A DNA stretch of 64,000 bases from Trichobilharzia regenti (taxonomy: Eukaryota > Platyhelminthes > Trematoda > Strigeidida > Schistosomatidae), in assembly GCA_944472135.2 (NCBI GenBank), contig OX235263.1, positions 1,161,517 to 1,225,516 on the forward strand, in the 5' to 3' direction. Numbering within the stretch: position 1 is the first letter of the stretch; each line of letters opens with the position of its first letter. Both the position numbers and the translations under genes were made by a program. This document shows positions 31,450 to 42,509 of the stretch, in pieces. The notes beneath the pieces are model-generated. The model had not been told where the DNA came from. It searched no databases and saw only the letters and a list, made by a program, of their open reading frames with translations.

Positions 31450-33110
31450 TCCAGAACTCCTGCTAAGTTGTTTGATACAATATGAAGACCATGAAGTACA
31501 CCGTAAATTTCTTATAATGAAGGAATTTGTAATTCTCAATGAATGAAAAACAAAACGATGGTGTCCTTTTTACTGACGTTTCACTATTTAATGCTGCTGC
31601 TAGTAGCTTTATCAAAGTAGTAGTAATAAACCAGAAATTACAATATGTCCTCAGTTTATACATATAACAACTTAATCATCGTTCCTCAGCATGACACCAT
31701 TTTTCCTTGTCAATTTGGCCAATTGGTATCGGTAACAAAACCAGGTGTAAATTATTGATTTGATGTGTGTAAAATTATAAAAGCAACGTGTGTTAACATA
31801 ATGAAATCGCCTATCACATTCGTGTTCACGAGTTTCCCCAATAGTCGCTAAACTTTTCATGATAAGATTCGAAGATAACAACTTTTCAAGCATACTAACA
31901 CCTAAAATGTGGCTAAGATATGTAGATGATACTTTTGTAGTGATGAAACGAGGTCTACACAATTCATTCTTCGAGATGATGAACAGTCTATCTTTCAGAG
32001 TCCAGTTTACTTCGGAAGCAGAATCAGACGTCGGTGAACTAACAATTTTGAACTGCTTAATTAGAAGGAGGGATAACGGACATTTCGGTATATCTATATT
32101 CGCGAATTACACTTCGGACCAACACACCCCTTCAGCACAAAAGTATCAGTTGTTTCAAGTCTCCTTAGACGAGCACACTCTCTGATAACGGATAAGTAAG
32201 AAAAAGAAGAAGAAATATCAAACATTAAATAGACTATCAAGCAAATCAACTACCCAACGAACTTCATCAACAAAATCAAAACTGACATTAGGTATCGTCA
32301 AAAACGTATTCCGAAAACATGGAACTCAACAGTTGTCATTCCATATAGAGTGGGAATGTCAGACGATATCAGAAGAGGACTCAATCAGCTCGACGTCAGA
32401 GTTTTCTTCGAAACATTAGACACACTGCGAAACAACCTTGCTCATATAAAAGACCAAATTCCTAAGGATTCTCTATCGAATTGTGTCTATAAGATAAAGT
32501 GCTTGGAATTTGATGCGATATACATCGGACAAACATAAACATCGCTAAGAAATGAAAATCAGAAGAAATGAACACCTTAGAGCATCTGCTCGACCACCGA
32601 GAAATCCAGTTGAACCAGAAAAGTTTCCGGAAAAGCAAAGACCGTCTCACATGAATCATAATAACTTCATTTCAAATGGAATTCAAATTGCCCGAATAGA
32701 AATGATGGTCTGTAACAGAATTTGACCTGGATACAACACCTCTTTCCCCTCCCCTATGAAATGACAAAATAAACACGATTGTGATAAGCAATTTTATTAT
32801 GTAAACGCACGCTGTTTCTATAGTTTTACACACATCAAATCAATAATTTACACCTGGTTTTGTTACCGATACCAATTGGCCAATTTGACAACGAAAAATG
32901 GTGTCATGCTGAGGAACGATGATTAAGTTGTTATATATGTAAACTGAGAAGATTTTGTAAACTCTGGCTTAATACTACTACTTGATAAAGCTACTAGCAG
33001 CAGCATTAAATAGTGAAACGTCAGTAAAAAGGACACCATCGTTTTGTTTTTCATTCTTAGGAAATACAAAAAACTTTTATTATAATGAATATCATACACC
33101 GAATGCCCAA
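31450..33110 (+). mobile_element. PLE 9: element with long inverted arms
   Basis: Left arm about 31500-31800 and right arm about 32820-33075 are reverse complements: gctgctgctagtagctttatc (31590-31610, partly quoted) faces gataaagctactagcagcagc (32984-33004), and aaaaccaggtgtaaattattg faces caataatttacacctggtttt. The plus-strand coding remnant lies between. A different PLE lineage from PLE 1-8 judging by its RT and nuclease sequence. Arm length is about 250-300 bases. Confidence 0.85.
31862..32740 (+). pseudogene. PLE 9 coding remnant with YVDD
   Basis: WLRYVDDTFVVMKRG (about 31910-31955, RT motif C intact), MNSLSFRVQFTSEAESD and LTILNCLIRRRDNGHFG (motif D region), then in other frames LRNNLAHIKDQIPKDSLSN (about 32428-32484) and CVYKIKCLEFDAIYIGQT (32485-32537), a good GIY-YIG start with YIGQT. 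It then breaks at a stop after 32538. One frameshift and several stops. Confidence 0.85.
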
Positions 33111-33945
33111 TTTTGTTCAAACGTTTTAGAGTCAAGTTGGTTTGTACACGTACAGTGTAAATTGTTGAGTTCTGATGAACCCTGAAATATGTGATGGGTG
33201 AAACTTTCACGCGTCAGCAAGATATTCGATATACTTTTTTATCTAATCACTTCGTAAATCAAAATTAATCAGCCAGACAATAATCAAAATCCAGACAATT
33301 AACCAACTGCACTTTACACAATGCTCACTGATTTAATCGATAGGAATATTTATTTTCTAAAAGTCATGTGAATTACTCCTTTATAAATGTAGCCATCAAC
33401 AGCCCATACATATTGTTGTCTAATAAATATATAAAAGGACAAGAATCATGTTCCGAGTAGAACCCATCGACTTAAACTCTAGTAGTGGTCGTTTTATTTT
33501 CATAGGTTGGGATTGCTTGCCTTACGTCCAACCTCCGCCTTTACCGGAATTACCTCTGCCTAAATGAGCCTAAAGACTGCGAATGACTGGAGAGCATTCT
33601 ATCACCGAATAACCTAGGCGTGAGATTTTCAGTCGGTGTATTAAGATTTAGACAAATTCAGGTTGACAGAACTTAGATAAGCACACAAATATTGTCATAA
33701 AGTAACAGGCCTGAAAGTGAACATCTTGAGACAAGAACACCAGGCAACCGAAAACTATTATTCAATCATAACATTGAAAATGCAATAGAATGATTCAAGG
33801 CATATTTTAAATGTCCACAAACGTTTACTCTTTTTAGGATAAGGTGAGAAGAAGACTTCAAACTGCAAAAAAGAGTAACTCTCATAACTATTGGATAACG
33901 ATTCATTTTTGTAAGTTCACTCATTAAAAATATTACTTAAACACT
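33111..33945. other. Nothing firmly recognised; TATA-like site
   Basis: Contains tataaaagg at about 33430-33438 downstream of tgtagccatcaac, which might be part of another LTR, but I found no second copy or target duplication. Otherwise AT-rich. Confidence 0.35.
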
Positions 33946-34089
33946 GTTGAATGTAAATGACGAATAACTCCTTATGAAAGCGGTTAACATTTGTGTCTTG
34001 TGTGTCTTTGAACATAAGTAAACTCTTCTTCTAGTAAAGTATTTATTTTGGAAAAATACTGTTTTTTGTATTGTGTTAGGCAGATCACT

Positions 34090-35360
34090 GTGAATAATAA
34101 TAGTAATAATGGTAATTATAATGACAACATGCATGTCAAACACGCACAAGATAATGCCAACACCAACAATAAGGAATCTAAATCATCAGTAGTAATTCCA
34201 TACGAGGAAGGAACGTGTAAACTTTACGCAGAATTCTTAACAAGGGAGGCAGGAATAAAAGTGGCTGGCATTCGAACCACCCGCAAACTCAATTAAAAAC
34301 ACGCTTCGTCGGTTAAAGGATCAATCCTACGGAGTCTCTTAAACATCTTGTCAATTTTGATGTGTATATTGATTGATGATTCACTGAAATACCAGGGAGC
34401 CTTCTAGAAATTCTCTAGCATTCTTGATGTTTCCTTTGTCTAATATTTGAACCTAGTCCTAGTCGAATTGATGTCCCTAGTTGTCTGTATGTAGTTATAT
34501 GAGGGAAGTCCTCTTTGTCTCTGGTCTGTGTGACCAAATTCTGAATTCCAACAACAACAATCCAATAACACACAAAAGAAATAGTATACAAACACCAATC
34601 TAAAGGGCCTGGACTAATTGCAGCACTCCCAACTTAAGGGAAGTTGAAGAAAGATATCTCATACACGTCTTCCGAAAGAATGTATATGCATGGAATTTCA
34701 TCAAAAGACATATATCCCCAAGCCAACCTATCAAACAAAAAGTCACCAAGGAAAGCACAAAGAAAATCGCCTCACCATATATAAAGGGTATCTAAGAAAT
34801 CAATATAAGACGCTTCAAACCTTTAGGAACTGACGTCACACACAAACCAATAAAATCACTTCATTCAATTCTATGTCATCCAAAATACTCAACAGCGAAA
34901 GAAGATAAAACGAACATCATCTACAAAATAAATTGTAACAACTGCGAAAAACACCACAATGGCCAAAGTGGATGTCCCATTCGTCTTTGTATCTATGATC
35001 ATAAGCCAGCCGTCAAAAGACGTGATGTCCACTCCCTCATGTCACTAAATACAGACAACTAGGGACATCATTTCGACTAGGACTAGGTTCAAATATTAGA
35101 CAAAGGAAACATCAAGAATGCTGGAGAATTTCTAGAAGGCTCCCTGGTATTGCAGTGAATCATCAATCAATAGACGCATCGAAATAGACAAGATTTATCA
35201 ACCAATAACAAAGAAACCTCACACAGAAAAGGTCAAAGTTCAAGTCAAAGAAACAATCACTTCCAGCACAAGTAGCCTAGGGGGTGTGAAGGTACACAAA
35301 ATCTACCAGTCGCGCCCCAGATCACCAGGAGGGATGACTAATAAACTTATGGAGAAGCCA
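34090..35360 (+). pseudogene. PLE 10 coding remnant
   Basis: KESKSSVVIPYEEGTCKLY (about 34171-34227) resembles KESTVIAFVERTSQALG of the copy at 61860; SPYIKGI and RRFKPLGTDVTHKPIKSLHS (about 34770-34865) are the conserved linker; NIIYKINCNNCEKHHNGQSG (34914-34973) starts the GIY-YIG domain, and RLCIYDHKPAVKRRD follows. The end GVKVHKIYQSRPRSPGG lies at about 35285-35335. Stops between pieces; RT not visible. Confidence 0.75.
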
Positions 35361-35384
35361 AAACCCTGACTTTGAATTGAAGTA

Positions 35385-35426
35385 ACCGCTGAAGATGTCG
35401 CCTAGTAGGGCGTTGAAAGCTTCGCA
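35385..35426 (+). ncRNA. PLE-type minimal hammerhead ribozyme
   Basis: CTGAAGA (35389-35395), stem II GTCGCC with GGGCGT, GAAA (35415-35418), two-pair stem III (AG/CU), cleavage expected between 35422 and 35423, then CGCAAAT. Stem I is weakened upstream (ACCG against CGCA). Same design as 21641-21683. Confidence 0.65.
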
Positions 35427-35547
35427 AATTAACTATCCATCTCAGAGAACACAACCACATCAAAATCATCCACCTGTGCTTTAATTCTTTTCTGTCATAT
35501 CTAAATCATTAAAACTCTTCAGTCATTGGTTTTCACTACAGCAGTTT

Positions 35548-35785
35548 TTGCGTCGGTGGCACAGCGTTTAGGACGCACGCCGACCATGCACATGGTCCGG
35601 AGTTCGATCCCTGGCCAACGCTTTCCTTTACCTTGCTTAGCCAGTTATAAGACTGGTAAAGAGGAATGTTTGAGCATGTGGCTATCAGTCCCATCCTGTA
35701 AAAATAAACACCACTGCTACAGGTACTTCAAGCCACTAGCTTGAGACCTTATGTTCCCTGGAACGTTAAGGAAATAAAAAAAGCA
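35548..35785 (+). repeat. Family B2 SINE, plus strand
   Basis: Head tgcgtcggtggcacagcg, B box ggagttcgatccc, body ctttaccttgcttagccag and aaataaacaccactgctac, RTE-like end gaccttatgttccctgg. Ends in a short A-rich tail. Confidence 0.85.
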
Positions 35786-36475
35786 AGTTGTAGAATCAAC
35801 TGATAGATTGTCTCTGCTGCGTTAGTGATGAAGTATGTTTCTTCAAAATGTTTCCTATTAACTCAGTGATACCAGTAGAAACATTTTTAAGAGGCATAAT
35901 ACACAGACAGGTTGTTTACGATAGAAAAATGTCTTTTTTTTTGTGTGTGTATGTATGTGTGGCTTTCTTCACCTCACAAAACAGGAAACTATCAGAATAT
36001 GCAGCAGAATGACATGGAATTTATTGTCTACATGTCCAAAGCAGGTAAGAGACAATACAATTTACAATCTGCTGATAACATCTTAAATGTTGAACTATGT
36101 TGAAAGGCACAATAAGAAAATATTTTCCTTTTAAGCGTTTGCATTGTGCAGTTCCCTGTTTTCTTAATCCACTGACGTCCATCTTAAAATTCAAATAGAC
36201 GTAAACAATTTCAAATGCCCGTTTTTTTTCTTTTTATAGAATTATTTTGCAGGACTATCTGAGTACACTTTTAGTTTTACAGAAACACTTCACCGATATA
36301 AATGTGATGCATGCGCGTATGTTGTTTTCCAAACAATGTACGAAACTCAAAATAACGATTTATGATGACAGATATTAGCTAGCTATCTTAATGTCATTTA
36401 AATTGTTAAACAACTAAAGGCAATCGTTGAAACAAAAATAACAACAATTTGTGAATTTCATACAATCATTCCCTT
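35786..36475. other. AT-rich DNA, nothing recognised
   Basis: No supported feature. Confidence 0.45.
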
Positions 36476-36478
36476 TTA

Positions 36479-37912
36479 TAAATTTGAACAAAGACAGAAG
36501 AAACATTGGCGCAGAATAATCTGAACCCATTTATTTCGTTGGTTCTCGTCAGCTGCGTACAACCGTTGTCCATTAGCAAGCATACTGTCAGAACGTCATA
36601 GTGAAGTAAGGCGTTGCGATTTACAGGGTGTCTAAAGTATTACGACATATATATAAATATATACATATCTTGTTAGAGAGAAGTTGGGGTGGTGACAAAA
36701 GAAAATTAGTAATTGTTACGTAATTAGATAAGAAAAAAATCAAAATTTCGGTGCAAATGAGGTCAGATGAGAAATCGATGATGTAATTCAGCGGAAAAAA
36801 CTCAGAAGATCAGGAAAAAAAATTATCTCTTAGGAGAGTCAAGCGAAAAATAAAGGGAGGGGTGGACTGAACAGATAAGTTAACAAAATTAGGAAACTAA
36901 AAGTTACTAAGAAGTGAGTTGTCAGGGTAATTGAAGTCAAACAACGAATTTCTTTTGGACACATAAATCAGGCTTCACTCGTTTTACTGCTATAGCTTCA
37001 GCGAACCTGAGAAGACTTGAGGTACTTTGTCTGTTAATTATTTTGAATGATTCCAGCACATCTACTCGGTGTCCTATGTCATCAGGTGTTTGGTGATTAA
37101 GGAGCTTAAACAATTCGGTCCCTTTAACCGGAGGCTCGCTCCTCTATACATGTTCACAGAATCTGGCGTAGGCCCTCCTCTCTGTTCTTCCAATGTAACT
37201 ATAACACAATTGGACGTAGCATGTGAGGAGTATTTGTCAATCTTTGACTGCACCAGTGAGGTTGTTCCAGGTAGAGGGACTAATAATGCTGCAGGATACA
37301 TCCTAGACAGGGCTGCGATTATTCTTTTATTTACTATTCTCATAATGTCATCGCCCTTGTAGTCACGTTTGATGAAAATAGGCTTCTTACTGACTGTAGC
37401 TGTATTAAGCTTCTTGAGCTCATTCTTGCCATATTTGTTAATGAAACTTTGTGGGTGACCATTTTCTTTCAAGCATTTTTCAAGAAGCATTAGTTCACTG
37501 CCTAGTTTGTTTGGTGAACATATTCTCTTAGCCGTTAGAGAAAAGCGTCTTCACTAGCGTTCGTTTGTATCTCACTGAGCAGAAGCTGGTGAAATTCAAG
37601 TAAAGACCACTCCATGTGTCTTTACGATATACAGGTCTTTCGAAAGATCTGTTAATTAACTTTTTTCAAGAAACTTCTCTCTAACAAGATGTATATATAT
37701 GTCGTAACACTTTAGACACCTTGTAAATCGCAACGCCTTATTTCACTGTGACGCTCTGACAATATGCTTGCTAATGGACAAAAGTTTGTTAAAATTCTAC
37801 ACTTTCTGATTTTATTAAAGAATTCAGGTTGTACGCAGGTGATCACAACCGACGAAATAAAATGGATCCAGATTATTTCGCGCCAATGTTTCTTCTTTCT
37901 TTGTTCAAACAA
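36479..37912 (-). mobile_element. PLE 11: element with long inverted arms
   Basis: Left arm 36479-36685 and right arm 37667-37912 are reverse complements, interrupted by small indels: aaggcgttgcgatttacagggtgtctaa (36605 onward, partly quoted) faces ttagacaccttgtaaatcgcaacgcctta; gaagaaacattggcgc faces gcgccaatgtttcttc; ttgttagagagaagtt faces aacttctctctaacaa. The minus-strand coding part occupies 36930-37650. Confidence 0.9.
36930..37560 (-). pseudogene. PLE 11 coding remnant: GIY-YIG and C-terminus
   Basis: Minus strand: MLLEKCLKENGHPQSFINKY (37490-37431), IFIKRDYKGDDIMRIVNKRI (about 37382-37323), SNCVI then, after a frameshift, YSYIGRTERRAYARFCEHV (about 37205-37150), TGH-like IGHRVDVLESFKIINRQ (about 37080-37030) and FAEAIAVKRVKPDLCVQKKF (about 37008-36950). 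With one frameshift corrected in thought this covers the whole nuclease half; RT is absent. Confidence 0.85.
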
Positions 37913-38225
37913 TTTTTGACCCTGTTTTATACTATCAACTTATCTGACAGGTTAAAAAAGTGAAAGTTATCTCCTAGGAACATAATTTATCAACATAGTT
38001 ACTATGGTTACATAGAAAAATTATTATGCTAATGTCAAAATAAGACAATCATTCTAAAATTGGACATCACCATAAAGAGTATTTATGTAAATGAGTACAT
38101 GCAGCTGTGATTACTTTGTTGTTGATGATGGTGGTGAACTTGACCTAGTGTGTTTACACACAGTAATTTGAACATACAAAATCCATGATTTAAATATCAT
38201 CCTCCATCTCATTAATGCCTACTGC
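37913..38225. other. AT-rich DNA, nothing recognised
   Basis: No supported feature. Confidence 0.4.
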
Positions 38226-38229
38226 CTGA

Positions 38230-38490
38230 AGTTGTAATGAAAAGTAATGACCAGTGTGGTCCACCATATCAAGATGAACTGGTTGATTATCGAAGGGGTT
38301 GCTTGAGGGTAGAGCTATATAAAGAACTTCCAGCTGAAGTAAATTAACAGCTAACAAGCCAGCCTTGTAACCTGGATGATTATCTTCTGTGTTCCACTTT
38401 TCATGAAGTGATGAGAGTGCACCGCTGAAGATCCATAGATTAGGACAAAACAGATGTTCAGTGCCCCCCTTGGTTTTCAACTATGTCGAA
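38230..38490 (+). repeat. Diverged family A SINE
   Basis: gaccagtgtggtccacc resembles gaccagtgaggtccatc of other copies, and ccttgtaacctgg the B-box approach; then a hammerhead-like block and ttggttttcaa. Strongly diverged, without a readable A box. Confidence 0.55.
38417..38464 (+). ncRNA. Hammerhead relic in diverged SINE A
   Basis: Stem I strands gcac (about 38419-38422) and gtgc (38461-38464), core CTGAAGA (38425-38431) intact, stem II TCC...GGA, then AAAA (38447-38450) instead of GAAA, and CAGATGTT. The G12A change matches that at 9891. Confidence 0.55.
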
Positions 38491-38699
38491 TTAATGTTCG
38501 TTTGAGGCGAAATGTACATCGATACTGATCCAAATCCCTACAATATCCCATAGTGTAAATAATCTTGTAGTACACCCACATGTACCCTACATGTGTGTGT
38601 GTCCACACGTACATTCAAATTGGTAAATATAGTGGGATTTGACATAAATTTTCGCATTTTCGAAGGGCTTAGACAGAAATATTGGCTTCATATACTCAA

Positions 38700-38960
38700 T
38701 TACAGTGATATTAGCTGCATAAAAAGTATTTCAGCCACAGCAGCCTTCAGTGTTCGTGTAGTTATCAAGCTGCTATGATGCTCCCCATATGGGGTAGCTC
38801 GATGTAGGGTGGGTCTTGGTGTTCCACTGACTACTTTATATCTCCTGATCAACTTGTCTGGATGGCGGAAACTGTGGTAATTAAGAAACTTTCCTGTCCA
38901 GGTATGTTTGTTTTCTACAAATAGATCTTTTTGTTGATCCATCAAGTCGTCGCCCAAGCA
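38700..38960 (-). pseudogene. PLE fragment, minus strand
   Basis: Open frame with KHTWTGKFLNYHSFRHPDK (about 38907-38851) and IRRYKVVSGTPRPTLH (about 38848-38803), corresponding to the linker between RT and nuclease; the second part resembles IRRYKVVRTSRPTLQ of PLE 13 at about 44699. A deletion joins the two blocks. Confidence 0.75.
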
Positions 38961-38999
38961 ATATGTCAGATAAATTACGTCTTCTTATTGCTTTATCTA

Positions 39000-39200
39000 A
39001 ATAATAATTGTAATAATAATTTTAATAATAGGCAAAGTAAAAAAACCAAGAGGGTTAAGGGGAAGAAGTACTCTTGGTGAGAAGAATCACCAATCCAAGT
39101 TTCGCCACGGTTGATGAATCTTCTTCTTACCAAGAGTTCTCCTCCACCCTAACCCTCTTGGTTTTTCTACTTTGCTTATTATTACAATTATTATTATTCG
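39000..39200. repeat. Foldback element, about 200 bases
   Basis: Arm 39033-39078 (caaagtaaaaaaaccaagag...actcttggt) is the reverse complement of 39129-39176 (accaagagttc...ctcttggtttttctactttg), with outer AT-rich arms (taataattgtaataat against attattacaattatta). Could be a MITE or a PLE-end foldback. No coding potential. Confidence 0.75.
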
Positions 39201-39680
39201 CCATAATTTATGCCCATCATGCAAACATTCTCTCAATACTATCGAATTTTCATTTATACCATCCGGACTTATTATTAGTGATATTACCTCTTTCTCAATA
39301 TATGCCTCCACCTGTTTCATTTCACACATTCATTATTTCATTATGAACCTCTCGTTGCAGTCTTACTATCTCCTGTTGAATACAGACCACTTTGTACTAC
39401 CCACTCACCTGTCATTTCTGGATAACCTTGAACTGACTTGTCAGTTTTCCTACCCGAGACTCTACAAATCTACTATGACTAATCACCATCCTCATTGTCT
39501 CCCATTTTACAATATTTCATAATTGATTTCAGCTTAGCAAGACGTTTGTCACACAAATACGACTATTTATTTGACACCCAATAACTACCAAACTGTTATT
39601 TCACATTAAAAAATGTATCCACCGGATAACTGGCCATTTTTGTAACGACAACAAATATTAAATTTTATAATTGTAAGAGT
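39201..39680. other. AT-rich DNA, nothing recognised
   Basis: Overlapping short frames (39074-39346, 39172-39522) show no recognisable motif. Confidence 0.4.
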
Positions 39681-39684
39681 TGAT

Positions 39685-39835
39685 CATGGATTGATAGCAG
39701 TTAGAGAACCATTGAATATCCCGGAGTACTAGACAGCTGTTTCATTCTAGCTTCGGGAATCATCGGGAGCACAAACCCACTGGAATTCGAACCTAGGACC
39801 TCCCGGTTACAAGGTGAGCTCGTACACAAACTAAA
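39685..39835 (-). repeat. Family A SINE fragment, minus strand
   Basis: Minus-strand tail and decayed hammerhead (agctgtttcattctagcttcggg) and B box gggttcgaa-like (cgaacctaggacc), ending in the head region gagctcgtacac. Confidence 0.75.
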
Positions 39836-39837
39836 CT

Positions 39838-40225
39838 ATAGAAAATTATTCTGATGCTCGCTAGTGACTTGTTACATGATTGAGTTTCCTGACGTTCTAG
39901 GGAGAAGTCGTGACCAGTGAGGTCCATCGAGATGTCACGTGTGAGGATGGATGTCTCACGGACGTTACTGGTTGGGGTTGAGCTAAATCACGATTTAGTA
40001 GAAATTAGAGCTCTCAAACTGGCCATTATATCGTGTCTCAGTGGCTGAATGGTATACGAGCTAGCTTACCTTGTAAACAGAAAGTCGTATGTTCGAACCT
40101 TCTGTGGGATGGGTGAGTACTGCCGATGATTGCCAAATTAGGATAAGACAGCTGTCAAGTACTCCCCGATTTTCAATGGTTCTCTAAATGACATCAATGC
40201 GTGATCAACTCTTAATAAAACCTTA
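39838..40225 (+). repeat. Family A SINE, plus strand, near full length
   Basis: ctgatgctcgctagtgacttg, gagaagtcgtgaccagtgaggtcc, tggctgaatggtatacgagc (A-box region), gttcgaacctt (B box), and a hammerhead-like block around 40118-40165 with ccgatga, aaattagg and the GAAA box changed to aaga. Head-to-head with 39685-39835. Confidence 0.8.
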
Positions 40226-40738
40226 TTAAATTTCTATGATCCGAATATCCTTTTTATATGATGAAAAGATATCTACTGTATTCGCAGTTTCAGATATCTC
40301 TCGAAATGACAGAAAACGCAATAACAATTATGAAGGTGAAGTATTATAATTTTAAGCTTCTTAAAAATAGAAGAAGTTGTCTTTTTGTTTTCATTCTTAA
40401 TCTCCACTTAATCAGTGATACAATGAACCATTGTCTGATGCATGAAAAAGTGTCTCTCTTGAAAATATCTTTAACCTCACTGGAAAAATATGAATCACAT
40501 GGTAAATATACCACATATTTTATATAAAAAAAAACACTGGAGAGATGACTTTGAAACGCCTAATGAGTAAATAATAAATCTGCATTAAAAGAAGCGCAGT
40601 GAATTACTTGCACACGAGTATCCAGAAATTAGCAAGTTTCTCATTAAACCACACAGAAGGTATCTACTGCAAACATTTTTAATCGGAATACAGTTCTCTT
40701 TTAGATAGTTTGGAGTTTAAACGAAGCACAGACTTCAT
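40226..40738. other. AT-rich DNA, nothing recognised
   Basis: An 89-codon frame at 40258-40527 has no recognisable motif. Confidence 0.35.
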
Positions 40739-40739
40739 A

Positions 40740-40890
40740 TAGCTAACCGAGGAGTGTGCTTCGTCGGTAGAATGCTCGCCAAGACCATACAAGTGATCTG
40801 GAGATCTATTCCTGGCCAACATAGTCCAAAGCTCCCTAAGCCGGTTGTAGGCTGAGTAAAGAGGGACGATTGGGCATAAGACTAGCAAAA
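40740..40890 (+). repeat. Family B2 SINE, partial and diverged
   Basis: gtgcttcgtcggtagaatgctcgcc, a decayed B box (ggagatctattcc), ctaagccggttgtagg and taaagagggacg match the family B2 head and start of body; the RTE-like end is missing. Confidence 0.6.
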
Positions 40891-40909
40891 TTAAAAAATC
40901 ACAGCTAAT

Positions 40910-42110
40910 AAAACTAGGATGAACATTCGTGTATTTATAGTAAATTGATGGGAAAGTTCTAGAATAATTTTCAGTCAAGGATCAAATAAATAAAAGTACC
41001 ATCAGGAATTAAAATGTCATAGTAACTAGAACGCGAGGCGGATTAAAACTTACTGAGAAGATTGACACGTTTTGCATTTGGGGGTCAGAAATGTAGAAAT
41101 AACAAAAATAGACATGAATTTTGCATAAAAAATCTAGTGGGATCATAACTGTGACGATATTTGTTGATACAGGCAGGGATTAAATGTGTAGAAATAATAA
41201 AATGGCGAAACAGACAGGAAGTATGGATATGAAAATATGGTGGTGTAAATAGGGATTAAGAAAACTTAAAATAACATGAATAAACAGGAAGTTTAGATAA
41301 GAAAGGCGATGGGATGGTCATTACTAAAAAATTACCTGTTCAGGATAGCCATGACAGGGAAAGGGCCGGATGTATTTCTTCTGGATACATAGCGTGTGTT
41401 TGAGCTTTTGGATAGCTAATGGCTCCGCTATGCCCAGATGTCTTAATTTCACTCCCTCTGATAGGTGTTATCGAATTCTGTATTTTACTTTGAAGGATTT
41501 TTTCGAAAGGCGCTACCTACCTATTTACACCACCATCATATCCGAACTTCCTGTCAATTTTGTCATTTTATTATTTATACATATTCAATCCCCGATCGCA
41601 TAAACAATTATTCGTCACACTATTTGTGATCCCATTAGATTTTCTTATCCAAACATCCTGTCTATTGTTGTTATTTCTACATTTTTAACCCTCAATCGCG
41701 CAATATGCCAATCTTTTTTTTGATTTACAGCTAGATTACACACTGTATTTTTGGTACAATTATGGAATTTTCAGCATGGATATCAGTAGCCCAAATTTTG
41801 CAGGCCGACTATAGATATCAGGTGTGCGTCGGCGCGGGCTCGAACCCTGGACCATGTGTATGGTCGGCGAGAGTCCTAACCACTGTGCAACCGATGCCAA
41901 TCTTCTCAGTAATTATGATGCTACTTTTTTTGAGTTTTATCCGTCTGGCGCCCTGTTCATTATGGCATTTCACTTTCCTAATTGCAATTTTATAAATCTG
42001 ACTCTTGATCGGAAATTATTCTATAACTTTCCCACCATTTTGTTACAAATACACGAATGTACAGCCTAGTTGATGACATCATGGGAAATAAAATTTTCTA
42101 CGTTGCAACT
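40910..42110 (-). mobile_element. PLE 12: C-terminal stub between long inverted arms
   Basis: Left arm about 40920-41260 and right arm about 41510-42060 are reverse complements. Shared runs include aaaatgtagaaataacaa (complement in the right arm) and the aacaggaagt/ggatatg block. The right arm is longer because a B1 SINE lies in it (41705-41904). Between the arms, minus strand, is the PLE C-terminus (LAIQKLKHTLCIQKKYIRPF, about 41420-41360). Related to PLE 15 at 49570-52110. Confidence 0.85.
41705..41904 (-). repeat. Family B1 SINE with 11-base target duplication
   Basis: Minus strand B1 copy with gggttcgagcccg and a clear head. It is flanked by atgccaatctt at 41705-41715 and 41894-41904. 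This shows that it inserted into the right arm of PLE 12 after the arm existed. Confidence 0.9.
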
Positions 42111-42505
42111 ATCTTCTTAATACTTCCTATGATCCAATGTATGTGTTTCGTGATCTAATAAAACTTCAAAGCTGTGGCTTGAAGCCCTATGTTCCACTGA
42201 GAACGTAAAGGAATTTAAAAACACCAAGGAGTTTACTACGGTGTCTCTAATGCATAGTTTCCTACAACTCTGTCAAATATTCCTTACGATTTAGTGTTTT
42301 CGCAGTTAGTTGGACTTTAACATGTTAGTAATATTTCATGTTAAAATGAGATTTATATTTCGATTTGCATTAGGGTTGTCAGTGGAGTTTTGCACAAATT
42401 TAAATGTAGTAAAGCTTAACATAATCGTTAGATCTCGAGGTTTATCAAAGTGAAAGTTTCCTCTTGAATGCCTATAGTAGTATTTTTAAAATTAACTTAT
42501 ATTTC
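42111..42505. other. Family B2 SINE tail, otherwise nothing recognised
   Basis: 42170-42220 (gctgtggcttgaagccctatgttccactg, partly quoted) is only the RTE-like 3' end of a B2 SINE. The rest is AT-rich without support. Confidence 0.5.
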
Positions 42506-42509
42506 GTCC

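Larger units (their letters stand above)
33950..35465. mobile_element. PLE 10 (third type): remnant with inverted coding arms
   Basis: 34370-34505 is the reverse complement of about 35035-35180 (both hold cctagtcctagtcga or its complement, and ttctctagcattcttgatg against catcaagaatgctggagaat). Here the inverted arms are coding sequence, not only untranslated DNA. The plus-strand part runs on to a 3' end with a PLE-type hammerhead (35385-35426) and ctcagagaacac at about 35443. Confidence 0.8.

Noticed and set aside
33380..33710. Possible third LTR with tataaaagg
   Set aside because: No second copy in the window, no clear TG...CA limits and no target duplication.
38190..38480. 96-codon minus-strand frame that could be a small host gene
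   Set aside because: The same stretch reads on the plus strand as a diverged family A SINE with a hammerhead relic; the frame has no known motif.
39074..39522. Overlapping frames of 90-116 codons as exons
   Set aside because: They start in a foldback, are hydrophobic and low in complexity, and lack splice signals or homology I recognise.
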